Source of the DNA: Aquificaceae bacterium
Lineage (GTDB): Bacteria; Aquificota; Aquificia; Aquificales; Aquificaceae
Reading direction: 5' to 3'
Assembly: GCA_015487835.1 (NCBI GenBank)
Contig: WFOY01000048.1
Coordinates: 1-5,211, forward strand
Length of the DNA: 5,211 nucleotides
Made by a program: the position numbers and the translations under genes
The notes under the pieces: model-generated
What the model was told of the DNA's origin: nothing
What the model saw: only the letters and a program-made list of their open reading frames with translations
Databases searched by the model: none
Shown here: piece by piece, positions 1-5,211 of the stretch
How the letters are laid out: every line of letters starts with the position of its first letter
Numbering within the stretch: the first letter of the stretch is position 1

Positions 1-11
1 ACTTATAACTG

Positions 12-17
12 TATAAT
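12..17 (+). promoter_or_regulatory. -10 element of the promoter for the SAM synthetase gene (-35 lies outside the window)
   Basis: A perfect TATAAT hexamer is visible at 12-17. Transcription would start near 23-25, just upstream of the GGAGGT ribosome binding site at 28-33 and the GTG at 40, giving a leader of only about 15 bases. A -35 element would fall before position 1 and cannot be checked. A second, weaker hexamer (TATAAC, 4-9) lies just upstream. The promoter role is inferred from the consensus match and from its spacing to the ribosome binding site. Confidence 0.5.
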
Positions 18-27
18 GTTCTCCCCT

Positions 28-33
28 GGAGGT
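28..33 (+). promoter_or_regulatory. Ribosome binding site that decides the GTG start of the SAM synthetase
   Basis: GGAGGT at 28-33 ends six bases before the in-frame GTG at 40. This spacing matches the other ribosome binding sites in the window. The in-frame ATG at 16 lies upstream of this site and inside the -10 box, so it is unlikely to be used. Confidence 0.7.
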
Positions 34-39
34 TCTGGC

Positions 40-1233
40 GTGGCGAACGTTGTGATAACACCGATGACCTTTGAACCTGTTTACGCCCAGCAGGCTGAGA
101 TAGTGGAGAGAAAGGGGATAGGCCACCCTGATACCATATGCGACTCCCTGGCCGAGGAGCTTTCAGTAGCCCTCAGCAGGATCTACCTTGAGGAGTTCGG
201 GGCCATAATGCACCACAACGTGGACAAGGCCCTACTCGTTGGCGGTATGGCCGAGCCTGTCTTCGGCGGAGGCGAGGTAAAGAGCCCCATAGAGATATAC
301 CTCGTCGGGCGGGCCACCCAGGTAAAAAGCATGTCTGTGGAGGATGTAGCTTTTGAGACCGCGAGGAGGTGGATAAAGGATAACCTGAGGAACCTGGACC
401 CGGACAGGCACGTGGTCATAAAGCCAAGGATAAGGCCTGGGAGCAGGGACCTTGTGGACCTGTTCATGAGGTTCCAGAAAAGGGGTGAGGTCCCCCTGGC
501 CAACGACACCTCCTTCGGTGTCGGATTCGCACCTCTGGATGATCTCGAGAGGATAGTCTTAGAGACCGAGAGACTCCTCAACTCACCCAGGACGAAGGAG
601 GAACACCCTGAGATCGGGGAGGACATAAAGGTTATGGGAGTCCGGATAGGGGACAGGATAAGGATCACGGTGGCCTGCGCCTTCATAAGCAGGTTCGTGA
701 AAGACCTCGAGGACTACCTCCAGAAGAGGGATGCGGTGAGGAGGAAGGTGGAGGAACTGGCTGGGAGCCTCACCGGCAAGCAGGTGGAGGTGTTTGTAAA
801 CACGGCCGACGACCCTGACAACGGGTCCGTTTACATAACGGTTACAGGAACCTCGGCCGAGCAGGGGGACGACGGTCAGGTGGGAAGAGGGAACAGGGTA
901 AACGGCCTCATAACCCCTTACAGACCCATGAGCCTGGAGGCGGCTGCCGGGAAGAACCCCGTGTCTCACATAGGGAAGATCTACAACGTGGTGGCGAACG
1001 TAATAGCGGACAGGATAGTTAGGGAGGTGGAGGAGGTGGAGGAGGCTTACTGCTACATAGTCTCCCAGATAGGAAGGCCCATAAACGAACCCCAGGTGTG
1101 CGACGTGAAGGTAAGAACCAGGAGGAGTATAAGCAGTATCAGCGAACCGGTCAAAAGGATAGCTTTAGAGGAGCTGGACAGGATGCCCGAGACCTGGAAG
1201 AGGTTTCTGTCCAAGGAGTTCTCCGTGGCTTAA
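40..1233 (+). CDS. mat: S-adenosylmethionine synthetase, archaeal type (methionine adenosyltransferase)
   Basis: The enzyme joins ATP and L-methionine into S-adenosylmethionine, releasing phosphate and pyrophosphate, in the cytoplasm. The 397-residue protein matches the archaeal class of the family (Methanocaldococcus MJ1208 type) along its whole length, with the usual size of about 400 residues. Recognisable blocks (GTG numbering) are ERKGIGHPD near 23-31, VGGMAEPVFGGG near 67-78, PLANDTSFGVGFAPL near 152-166, NTADDPD at 254-260, GTSAEQGDDGQVGRGNR at 270-286, and RPMSLEAAAGKNP at 295-307 followed by HIGKIYN. It does not resemble the common bacterial MetK. An in-frame ATG at 16 would add eight residues, but the GTG at 40 has a well-spaced GGAGGT and gives the N-terminus expected from archaeal relatives. 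The gene faces the cyclase gene and overlaps its end by four bases. The family call is very secure; the start is slightly less so. Confidence 0.96.
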   Translation: MANVVITPMTFEPVYAQQAEIVERKGIGHPDTICDSLAEELSVALSRIYLEEFGAIMHHNVDKALLVGGMAEPVFGGGEVKSPIEIYLVGRATQVKSMSVEDVAFETARRWIKDNLRNLDPDRHVVIKPRIRPGSRDLVDLFMRFQKRGEVPLANDTSFGVGFAPLDDLERIVLETERLLNSPRTKEEHPEIGEDIKVMGVRIGDRIRITVACAFISRFVKDLEDYLQKRDAVRRKVEELAGSLTGKQVEVFVNTADDPDNGSVYITVTGTSAEQGDDGQVGRGNRVNGLITPYRPMSLEAAAGKNPVSHIGKIYNVVANVIADRIVREVEEVEEAYCYIVSQIGRPINEPQVCDVKVRTRRSISSISEPVKRIALEELDRMPETWKRFLSKEFSVA

Positions 1234-2291
1234 GGGACAGCTTCCGTCCTGTTCCTGCCGGCCTTTTTGGCCTTGTAGAGGGCTTCGTCCGCCCTCTTTA
1301 TGAGGGACTCCACGCTGTCCTGGGGCCTCAGCTGGGACACCCCACAGCTTATGGTCACCCTGAAACCCTCGGGAAACTCCGTAGCTTCTATCAGCTTCCT
1401 TATCCTCTCCGCGACCTTCACAGCCTCACCTATAGGTGTGTCGGGCAGTATCACCAGGAACTCCTCCCCTCCGTATCTGCCTATTATGTCCGTGTCCCTT
1501 AAGGTCTCCTTCACCTTGGTCACCACTTCCTTTAAAACCCTGTCACCCACCTGGTGTCCGTAGGTGTCGTTCACCTGCTTGAACCTGTCTAAGTCGAAGA
1601 GTATCAACGAGAGGGGCCTTCCCGTTTCGAGGGCTGTCTCGGTAGCTATCTGTAGGATCTGGTAGATCTTGTACCTGTTCACTGCCCCTGTTAGGAAATC
1701 CTTCTCGGCTATCTCCTTGAGCTTCCTGTTGAGATCGTGTATCTCCACAGTCTTCTGGACCACCAGCTTCATGTACCTGTCTATAACCACGTTGTAAACC
1801 ACGGCCATTATAAGGACACCTATGTAGGAGGCTATCGCCTGCCTAACGGTGACGAGATCGTAGGCAACCCTTATGTACCCTATCTCTCCAAACACGTATA
1901 TGCCTAAGATAGTGAGTATCAGAAGCAAGCTCAGGATGAGACCCACGCGTATGCCCAGCATGAACGTGGTCGCTAAGGGGAAAGAGTAGATCCAAAAAAG
2001 ACCCGTACCCTTTATACCACCTGTGATCGCGAGAAAAACTAAAACCAAGAACAGGTTGAAGTTCATGAGGAGAGCTACGGGCATATACCTGCCCGTGAGG
2101 GCGAATACAACCAAGGCTACTAAAAAGACCGTTCCCGTAACTATCTCGAACAGAGCGCTAACGTAGTCACCCTTGGGCAGGTAGTGAAAAAGCCCAAAGG
2201 CGTAAAGATAGAAGGATCCGAGGGCACCGTATATGTAAACCAGATACCTTCTTACCCGTTTCTCAAACAGAAACTCGTTGTTCCCTACCAT
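1230..2291 (-). CDS. Membrane-bound diguanylate cyclase (six predicted membrane helices plus GGDEF domain)
   Basis: This 353-residue protein would make cyclic di-GMP from two GTP at the inner face of the membrane. Hydrophobic stretches near residues 16-35, 43-65, 69-90, 97-114, 115-135 and 151-171 suggest six membrane helices, followed by a charged linker (172-197) that could form a signalling helix. The GGDEF domain starts at DFLT (198-201) and has FDLDRFKQVND (232 on), the active-site GGEEF (274-278) and a C-terminal ADEALYKAKKAGRNR. RDTD at 265-268, exactly five residues before GGEEF, is an intact inhibitory I-site, so product feedback is expected. No EAL domain is present. The ATG at 2291 is preferred: AGGCGGG at 2298-2304 lies six bases upstream, whereas a TTG at 2297 would abut it. 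I do not recognise the membrane part as a named sensor family and its ligand is unknown. It is divergent from nuoA and convergent with the synthetase. Confidence 0.92.
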   Translation of the reverse strand: MVGNNEFLFEKRVRRYLVYIYGALGSFYLYAFGLFHYLPKGDYVSALFEIVTGTVFLVALVVFALTGRYMPVALLMNFNLFLVLVFLAITGGIKGTGLFWIYSFPLATTFMLGIRVGLILSLLLILTILGIYVFGEIGYIRVAYDLVTVRQAIASYIGVLIMAVVYNVVIDRYMKLVVQKTVEIHDLNRKLKEIAEKDFLTGAVNRYKIYQILQIATETALETGRPLSLILFDLDRFKQVNDTYGHQVGDRVLKEVVTKVKETLRDTDIIGRYGGEEFLVILPDTPIGEAVKVAERIRKLIEATEFPEGFRVTISCGVSQLRPQDSVESLIKRADEALYKAKKAGRNRTEAVP

Positions 2292-2297
2292 ACCCAA

Positions 2298-2304
2298 CCC
2301 GCCT
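2298..2304 (-). promoter_or_regulatory. Weak ribosome binding site of the diguanylate cyclase gene
   Basis: On the minus strand AGGCGGG lies six bases upstream of the ATG at 2291. It directly abuts the alternative in-frame TTG at 2297, which favours the ATG. The match to the AGGAGG consensus is imperfect, unlike every nuo gene here, suggesting modest translation. Confidence 0.4.
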
Positions 2305-2308
2305 AAGG

Positions 2309-2314
2309 TTTATA
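2309..2314 (-). promoter_or_regulatory. Possible -10 box for the diguanylate cyclase gene
   Basis: On the minus strand TATAAA lies at 2314-2309, about 18 bases before the ATG at 2291. It would give a leader of about 11 bases. No good -35 box is found 17 bases upstream (the sequence there is AAAGGA), so this is a weak candidate that may need an activator or may not be a promoter. Confidence 0.25.
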
Positions 2315-2340
2315 TCGGCTCTTTAGCCATCTCCTTTTCC

Positions 2341-2370
2341 TTGACACCCGTGGCATAACGCTGTTATATT
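2341..2370 (+). promoter_or_regulatory. Sigma-70-type promoter of the nuo operon
   Basis: A perfect -35 TTGACA (2341-2346) is followed by an 18-base spacer and TATATT (2365-2370). A TG at 2362-2363, one base before the hexamer, makes this an extended -10. Transcription would start near 2376-2378, giving a leader of about 19 bases that holds little more than the nuoA ribosome binding site AGGAGG (2385-2390). The match suggests strong expression, in keeping with a respiratory operon. Confidence 0.72.
2355..2367. repeat. Small palindrome ATAAC-GCT-GTTAT over the nuo promoter, possible operator
   Basis: Perfect five-base arms (2355-2359 and 2363-2367) flank a three-base centre, lying across the spacer and the first bases of the -10 hexamer. 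A protein bound here would block RNA polymerase. TAACGC also recurs as a direct repeat at 2356-2361 and 2374-2379. Short AT-rich palindromes near -10 boxes can arise by chance, so an operator role is only an inference. Confidence 0.3.
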
Positions 2371-2395
2371 TTTTAACGCCTTTCAGGAGGAGGGT

Positions 2396-2755
2396 ATGGA
2401 AGGCTACGGGGCGCTTCTCATATTCGCAGGTGTGGCAGTTATCGTGGGCCTTGCCCACGCTGTGATGAACGACATGCTGGGGACGAAGAAGAAGGACCCT
2501 ATGGAGGACTATCCCTACGAGTGCGGTGTGCCCCTGTACGATCCGGAGGCACGGGGGACCTTTAAGCAGGGTTACTACCTCCTGGGACTTTTACTTATAC
2601 TCTTTGACATAGAGGCGGCCTATCTCTTCCCCTGGGCGGTCGTCTTTGAGGAGATAGGCCTGTTCGGTCTCATTGAAGCTATCCTCTTTATATTTATACT
2701 TACTTTAGGGTTCGTTTATGCTTGGGCTAAAGGTGCCCTCAGATGGCAGGTTTAA
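2396..2755 (+). CDS. nuoA: NADH-quinone oxidoreductase (complex I) subunit A
   Basis: This small membrane subunit helps join the peripheral and membrane arms of complex I near the quinone site. The 119-residue protein has the usual length and three predicted membrane helices (about 5-24, 60-83 and 87-112). The family signature is clear: YECGVPLYDPEARG (41-54) in the long loop after helix 1, and ILFDIEAAYLFPWAV (68-82), which carries the conserved acidic Asp71 and Glu73 in helix 2. The ATG at 2396 has AGGAGG five bases upstream. It is the first gene of the operon, directly behind a strong promoter, and is followed by nuoB after 15 bases. Nothing in the protein is unusual. Confidence 0.96.
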   Translation: MEGYGALLIFAGVAVIVGLAHAVMNDMLGTKKKDPMEDYPYECGVPLYDPEARGTFKQGYYLLGLLLILFDIEAAYLFPWAVVFEEIGLFGLIEAILFIFILTLGFVYAWAKGALRWQV

Positions 2756-2756
2756 C

Positions 2757-2764
2757 AGGAGGTG
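2757..2764 (+). promoter_or_regulatory. Ribosome binding site that decides the nuoB start
   Basis: AGGAGGTG at 2757-2764 starts two bases after the nuoA stop and ends six bases before the ATG at 2771. An in-frame GTG at 2762 lies within this site itself and so cannot be the start. Confidence 0.8.
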
Positions 2765-2770
2765 AAAGCT

Positions 2771-3310
2771 ATGGCTCTCATAAATTCTAACGGTTTCGTA
2801 ACAACGACGGTGGATGAGCTTCTGAGGTGGGGAAGGAGAAACGCCCTCTGGCCAGTGACCATAGGTCTTGCCTGCTGTGCTATAGAGATGATGCACACCG
2901 CAGCTTCGAGGTTCGACCTGGACAGGTTGGGTGTGATATTCAGGGCATCACCGAGGCAGGCGGATGTGCTCATAGTCGCAGGGACTGTGGTCAACAAGGT
3001 GGCCCCCATGCTGAAGCTGATCTGGGACCAGATGCCGGACCCCAAGTGGTGCATATCGATGGGGGGGTGTGCCTCGGCAGGAGGACCTTTCCCGACCTAC
3101 TCCACCCTCCAGGGCGTTGACAGGATAATTCCCGTGGATGTTTACGTGCCTGGGTGTCCACCCACACCCCAGGGGCTTATATACGGCATCCTTCAGCTCC
3201 AGAGGAAGATAAAGGAGAAGGGTGTTACGAAGTACGACAGGTCCTTTGAGGAGTTCAGAAGGGATGTGGAGAGGGAAGGACTCTTCGTTCCCCAAGAGAT
3301 GACCGTTTGA
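2771..3310 (+). CDS. nuoB: NADH-quinone oxidoreductase (complex I) subunit B, N2 cluster subunit
   Basis: NuoB holds the terminal [4Fe-4S] cluster N2, which passes electrons to quinone at the foot of the peripheral arm. The protein has 179 residues from the ATG at 2771. The four expected cluster ligands are present: the tandem Cys35-Cys36 in [10 protein letters not shown], Cys100 in [10 protein letters not shown], and Cys129 in [30 protein letters not shown] (57-72) is also family-typical. One extra cysteine, Cys94 in [10 protein letters not shown], sits where the family usually has a hydrophobic residue such as Val. The gene begins 15 bases after nuoA and is followed after 10 bases by nuoCD, whose AGGAG at 3310-3314 overlaps the nuoB stop by one base. 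It is cytoplasmic and bound to the membrane arm. Confidence 0.97.
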   Translation: MALINSNGFVTTTVDELLRWGRRNALWPVTIGLACCAIEMMHTAASRFDLDRLGVIFRASPRQADVLIVAGTVVNKVAPMLKLIWDQMPDPKWCISMGGCASAGGPFPTYSTLQGVDRIIPVDVYVPGCPPTPQGLIYGILQLQRKIKEKGVTKYDRSFEEFRRDVEREGLFVPQEMTV

Positions 3311-3320
3311 GGAGATCTGA

Positions 3321-5081
3321 ATGCCCTGGATAAACAGAGCTACGGTAGAGAGGGTAAAGCAAGAGTTCAAGGAGGACGTCAGCGTCACCTACGGTGACAA
3401 CGCTGTATCCTTAGAGGTAAAAACAGACAGGCTCAAAGATCTTCTCAAGCATCTCAGGGACAGGGAGAGGTTCCTCCACTTTGTAGACCTCACCTGTATG
3501 GACTTCCCCGAGGATCCGAGGAGGTTCCAGGGTGTATACATACTCTACAATCCCGACGAGAACGAGCGTGTCATAGTTAAAACCTGGGCAAAGGATGGAA
3601 AGCTCCCAACGGTAACGGACCTCTGGCCAGGTGCCAAGTGGGCGGAGCGGGAAGCCTACGACATGTTCGGTGTTGAGTTCGAAGGGCACGAGAACCTGAG
3701 ACGCATGTTCATGTGGGAGGGTTACGAACACTTCCCCCTGAGGAAGGACTTCCCCTTGGAGGGGATCCCAGAGCAGGAACTCCCTTCGCTGACGGAGGTC
3801 CTCCACGGAAGAACGGACCCCCCCTCCCACGACTACGAGGTCCTTCACACGAAGGTCCCTACCTTGGAGGACCTCGAGAGAACGGAAAAGGCCAGACTCA
3901 AGAAGAAGGCCCAGCTCATACTGAACTGGGGTCCTCTGCACCCAGGAACCCACGGGACCATATGGTTCCTATTCGACCTTGAGGGGGAGTTCGTATCCCA
4001 GTGTGACATAATCCTCGGCCAGCTCCACAGGGGTATGGAGAAGCTGGCTGAGAACCTGTACTACTTCCAGTTCCTGCCCTATACCGACAGGATGGACTAC
4101 ATATCCGCCATCTGTAACGAGCTCTCCTACGTCACGGCGGTTGAGAAGCTCCTCGGCGTAGAGGTACCAGAGAAGGCCCAGTACATAAGGACCATGTTCG
4201 CAGAGCTCCAGAGAATAAACTCCCACCTCCTCTGGCTGGGGACGGGAGCCCTGGACCTTGGAGCTCTGACGGTTTTCCTCTACGCCTTCAGGGAGCGTGA
4301 GAAGATAATGGACATAATAGAGGGGAACGCAGGATACAGACTGACCTCCGCCTTTTTGAGGATAGGGGGAGTCCACTACGACCTGGCGGAGGGGACCCTT
4401 GACGTGGTCAAGGCCTTCGTAAAGGACTTCCCGAACAGGCTCAAGGAGTACCACATGCTCCTCACGAGAAACAGGATCTGGCTCAGGAGAACCAAAGAGG
4501 TGGGCGTGATCACAAGGGAGGACGTCCACGCCTACGGGCTCTCTGGGCCCGTCGCGAGAGGTTCGGGTGTTCCCTACGATATAAGGAAACTGGAACCTTA
4601 CGCTGCCTATGATGAGGTAGAGTTCGACGTGCCCGTCGGTGAGGTGGGGGACGTCTACGACAGGTACCTGGTCAGGATGGAGGAGATGTGGGAGAGCACA
4701 AGGATAGTGGACCAGTGCGTAAAAAAGATCGAAAAGCTCCCCAAGGACGCACCTTACATAAACAAGGACCACCCTGCGGTGATGCCTCCTAAGGAAGACG
4801 TGTTTATGTCGCTGGAGGACATGGTCCAGAGCTTCCGCATAGTTGTCCACGGTGAGAACGCCCCTCCCGGAGAGGTTTACTCGTCAGGCGAGAACCCGAG
4901 GGGTGAGCTCGGCTTTTACATTTACTCCAAGGGAGGGAGCAAACCCTACAGGCTCAGGATAAGGTCTGGAGCTCTCTACAACCTCTCCATATTCCCCAAG
5001 CTGATAGAGGGCAGGACGATAGCGGACGCCATAGCCCTTCTCGGTAGCTTGGACCCCGTTGTCGGAGAGACCGACAGGTGA
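3321..5081 (+). CDS. nuoCD: NADH-quinone oxidoreductase (complex I) fused subunit C/D
   Basis: A single 586-residue protein combines NuoC (about 1-170) and NuoD (about 197-586), as in Escherichia coli and Aquifex aeolicus. The NuoC part shows AEREAYDMFGVEFEGHENLRR (108-128, Ala to Arg) and HFPLRKDFPL (137-146). A charged linker around 165-196 leads into NuoD. The NuoD part has the quinone-loop block NWGPLHPGTHG (202-212) with the two loop histidines His207 and His211, LHRGMEKLAEN (235-245), LPYTDRMDY (252-260; Tyr260 aligns with the quinone-binding Tyr87 of Thermus Nqo4), a full RGSGV...DRYLVRMEEM central section, PRGELGFY, and the intact C-terminus LDPVVGETDR. The quinone loop differs from the common GPQHPxTHGVLR pattern. 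The ATG at 3321 has AGGAG six bases upstream. The reading frame is unbroken through the junction, so the fusion is genuine. Confidence 0.97.
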   Translation: MPWINRATVERVKQEFKEDVSVTYGDNAVSLEVKTDRLKDLLKHLRDRERFLHFVDLTCMDFPEDPRRFQGVYILYNPDENERVIVKTWAKDGKLPTVTDLWPGAKWAEREAYDMFGVEFEGHENLRRMFMWEGYEHFPLRKDFPLEGIPEQELPSLTEVLHGRTDPPSHDYEVLHTKVPTLEDLERTEKARLKKKAQLILNWGPLHPGTHGTIWFLFDLEGEFVSQCDIILGQLHRGMEKLAENLYYFQFLPYTDRMDYISAICNELSYVTAVEKLLGVEVPEKAQYIRTMFAELQRINSHLLWLGTGALDLGALTVFLYAFREREKIMDIIEGNAGYRLTSAFLRIGGVHYDLAEGTLDVVKAFVKDFPNRLKEYHMLLTRNRIWLRRTKEVGVITREDVHAYGLSGPVARGSGVPYDIRKLEPYAAYDEVEFDVPVGEVGDVYDRYLVRMEEMWESTRIVDQCVKKIEKLPKDAPYINKDHPAVMPPKEDVFMSLEDMVQSFRIVVHGENAPPGEVYSSGENPRGELGFYIYSKGGSKPYRLRIRSGALYNLSIFPKLIEGRTIADAIALLGSLDPVVGETDR

Positions 5082-5088
5082 GGAGGTG
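5081..5088 (+). promoter_or_regulatory. Ribosome binding site that decides the nuoH start
   Basis: AGGAGGTG begins on the last base of the nuoCD stop codon (TGA, 5079-5081) and ends six bases before the GTG at 5095. An in-frame GTG at 5086 lies inside the site and is not usable. The octamer and spacing are identical to those at nuoB, and the overlap with the stop suggests coupled translation. Confidence 0.75.
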
Positions 5089-5094
5089 GCGGGT

Positions 5095-5211
5095 GTGTGG
5101 GTAGACCTTCTCATAACCCTCGGTAAGATCGTGGTTCTCCTTGGGGTCGCTCTGGGTGTTGGAGCCTACCTCACTTGGTTCGAGAGGAAGCTCGCAGGTC
5201 ACATACAGGCC
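5095..5211 (+). CDS. nuoH: NADH-quinone oxidoreductase (complex I) subunit H, N-terminal part (cut by the window end)
   Basis: Only the first 39 codons are in the window. They encode a short polar start, one hydrophobic helix (about residues 5-28) and then YLTWFERKLAGHIQA, the NuoH signature that follows its first membrane helix; the family continues with an R.GPN motif just past the window. NuoH is the membrane subunit that forms the entrance to the quinone tunnel and links it to proton pumping. The GTG at 5095 is chosen because AGGAGGTG lies six bases upstream. The gene follows nuoCD by 13 bases in the same operon. Confidence 0.9.
   Translation, partial: MWVDLLITLGKIVVLLGVALGVGAYLTWFERKLAGHIQA

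Noticed and set aside
183..969. Two minus-strand open frames (183-686 and 583-969) opposite the SAM synthetase.
   Set aside because: They mirror the conserved synthetase codons, have no recognisable motifs and low-quality composition; shadow frames in GC-leaning sequence.
1260..1272. GGCC-TTTTT-GGCC hairpin just after the synthetase stop, as a transcription terminator.
   Set aside because: The stem has only four pairs, no T tract follows it, and it lies in the coding sequence of the cyclase gene (Lys-Ala-Lys-Lys-Ala-Gly-Arg codons).
1098..1563. Plus-strand open frames (1098-1502 and 1300-1563) across the end of the synthetase and the cyclase gene.
   Set aside because: They overlap the conserved synthetase C-terminus and GGDEF domain in other frames, and show no homology-like motifs.
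2310..2330. A tiny minus-strand frame (ATG at 2330, MAKEPI, stop) upstream of the cyclase gene, with AAGGAG before it, as a possible leader peptide.
   Set aside because: The AAGGAG directly abuts the ATG, too close for normal initiation, and the six-residue peptide lacks any attenuator hairpin or codon bias.
2762..2764. GTG at 2762 as the nuoB start.
   Set aside because: It lies inside the AGGAGGTG ribosome binding site that serves the ATG at 2771.
3969..4850. Long open frame (293 codons) on the minus strand opposite nuoCD.
   Set aside because: It lies wholly inside a well-conserved NuoD coding region, has a His/Val/Leu-rich composition typical of an antisense shadow, and has no recognisable domain.

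Overview
This window reads as a piece of chromosome from a thermophilic bacterium, most likely an Aquificales member (Aquifex/Hydrogenobacter/Thermocrinis/Hydrogenivirga-like). The reasons are the AGG/AGA- and ATA-rich codon use, strong AGGAGG-type ribosome binding sites, an archaeal-type S-adenosylmethionine synthetase in an otherwise bacterial gene set, and a complex I operon with fused NuoC-NuoD. The genus cannot be fixed from the sequence alone.

Layout. (1) 1-1233, plus strand: a TATAAT -10 element at the extreme left edge, then a complete archaeal-type (class 2) S-adenosylmethionine synthetase gene, best started at the GTG at 40. (2) 1230-2291, minus strand: a membrane-anchored GGDEF diguanylate cyclase, convergent with the synthetase; the two genes overlap by four bases through nested TAA stop codons. 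(3) 2292-2395: a 104-base divergent intergenic region with a very good sigma-70-type promoter for nuoA (perfect TTGACA, extended -10) and a small palindrome lying over the spacer and -10. (4) 2396-5211, plus strand: a tightly packed respiratory complex I operon, nuoA-nuoB-nuoCD-nuoH, with nuoH cut off by the window end. No stretch over about 105 bases lacks a gene, and no RNA gene, mobile element or CRISPR array was seen.

How the genes work together. NuoA and NuoH are membrane subunits at the junction between the peripheral and membrane arms. NuoB carries the terminal N2 iron-sulfur cluster, and NuoC/D forms the peripheral connecting module and much of the quinone pocket. The NADH-dehydrogenase module genes nuoE, nuoF and nuoG are absent between nuoCD and nuoH, so they are either elsewhere or replaced by another electron-input module. 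The synthetase makes S-adenosylmethionine for methylation and radical-SAM chemistry, and the cyclase would make c-di-GMP; neither has an obvious direct functional link to complex I.

This is mostly core metabolism and I do not see a new system. The points most worth a second look are the altered quinone-loop motif in NuoD, the archaeal-type synthetase whose upstream ATG sits inside its own -10 box, the unrecognised six-helix sensor part of the cyclase, and the possible operator in the nuo promoter.
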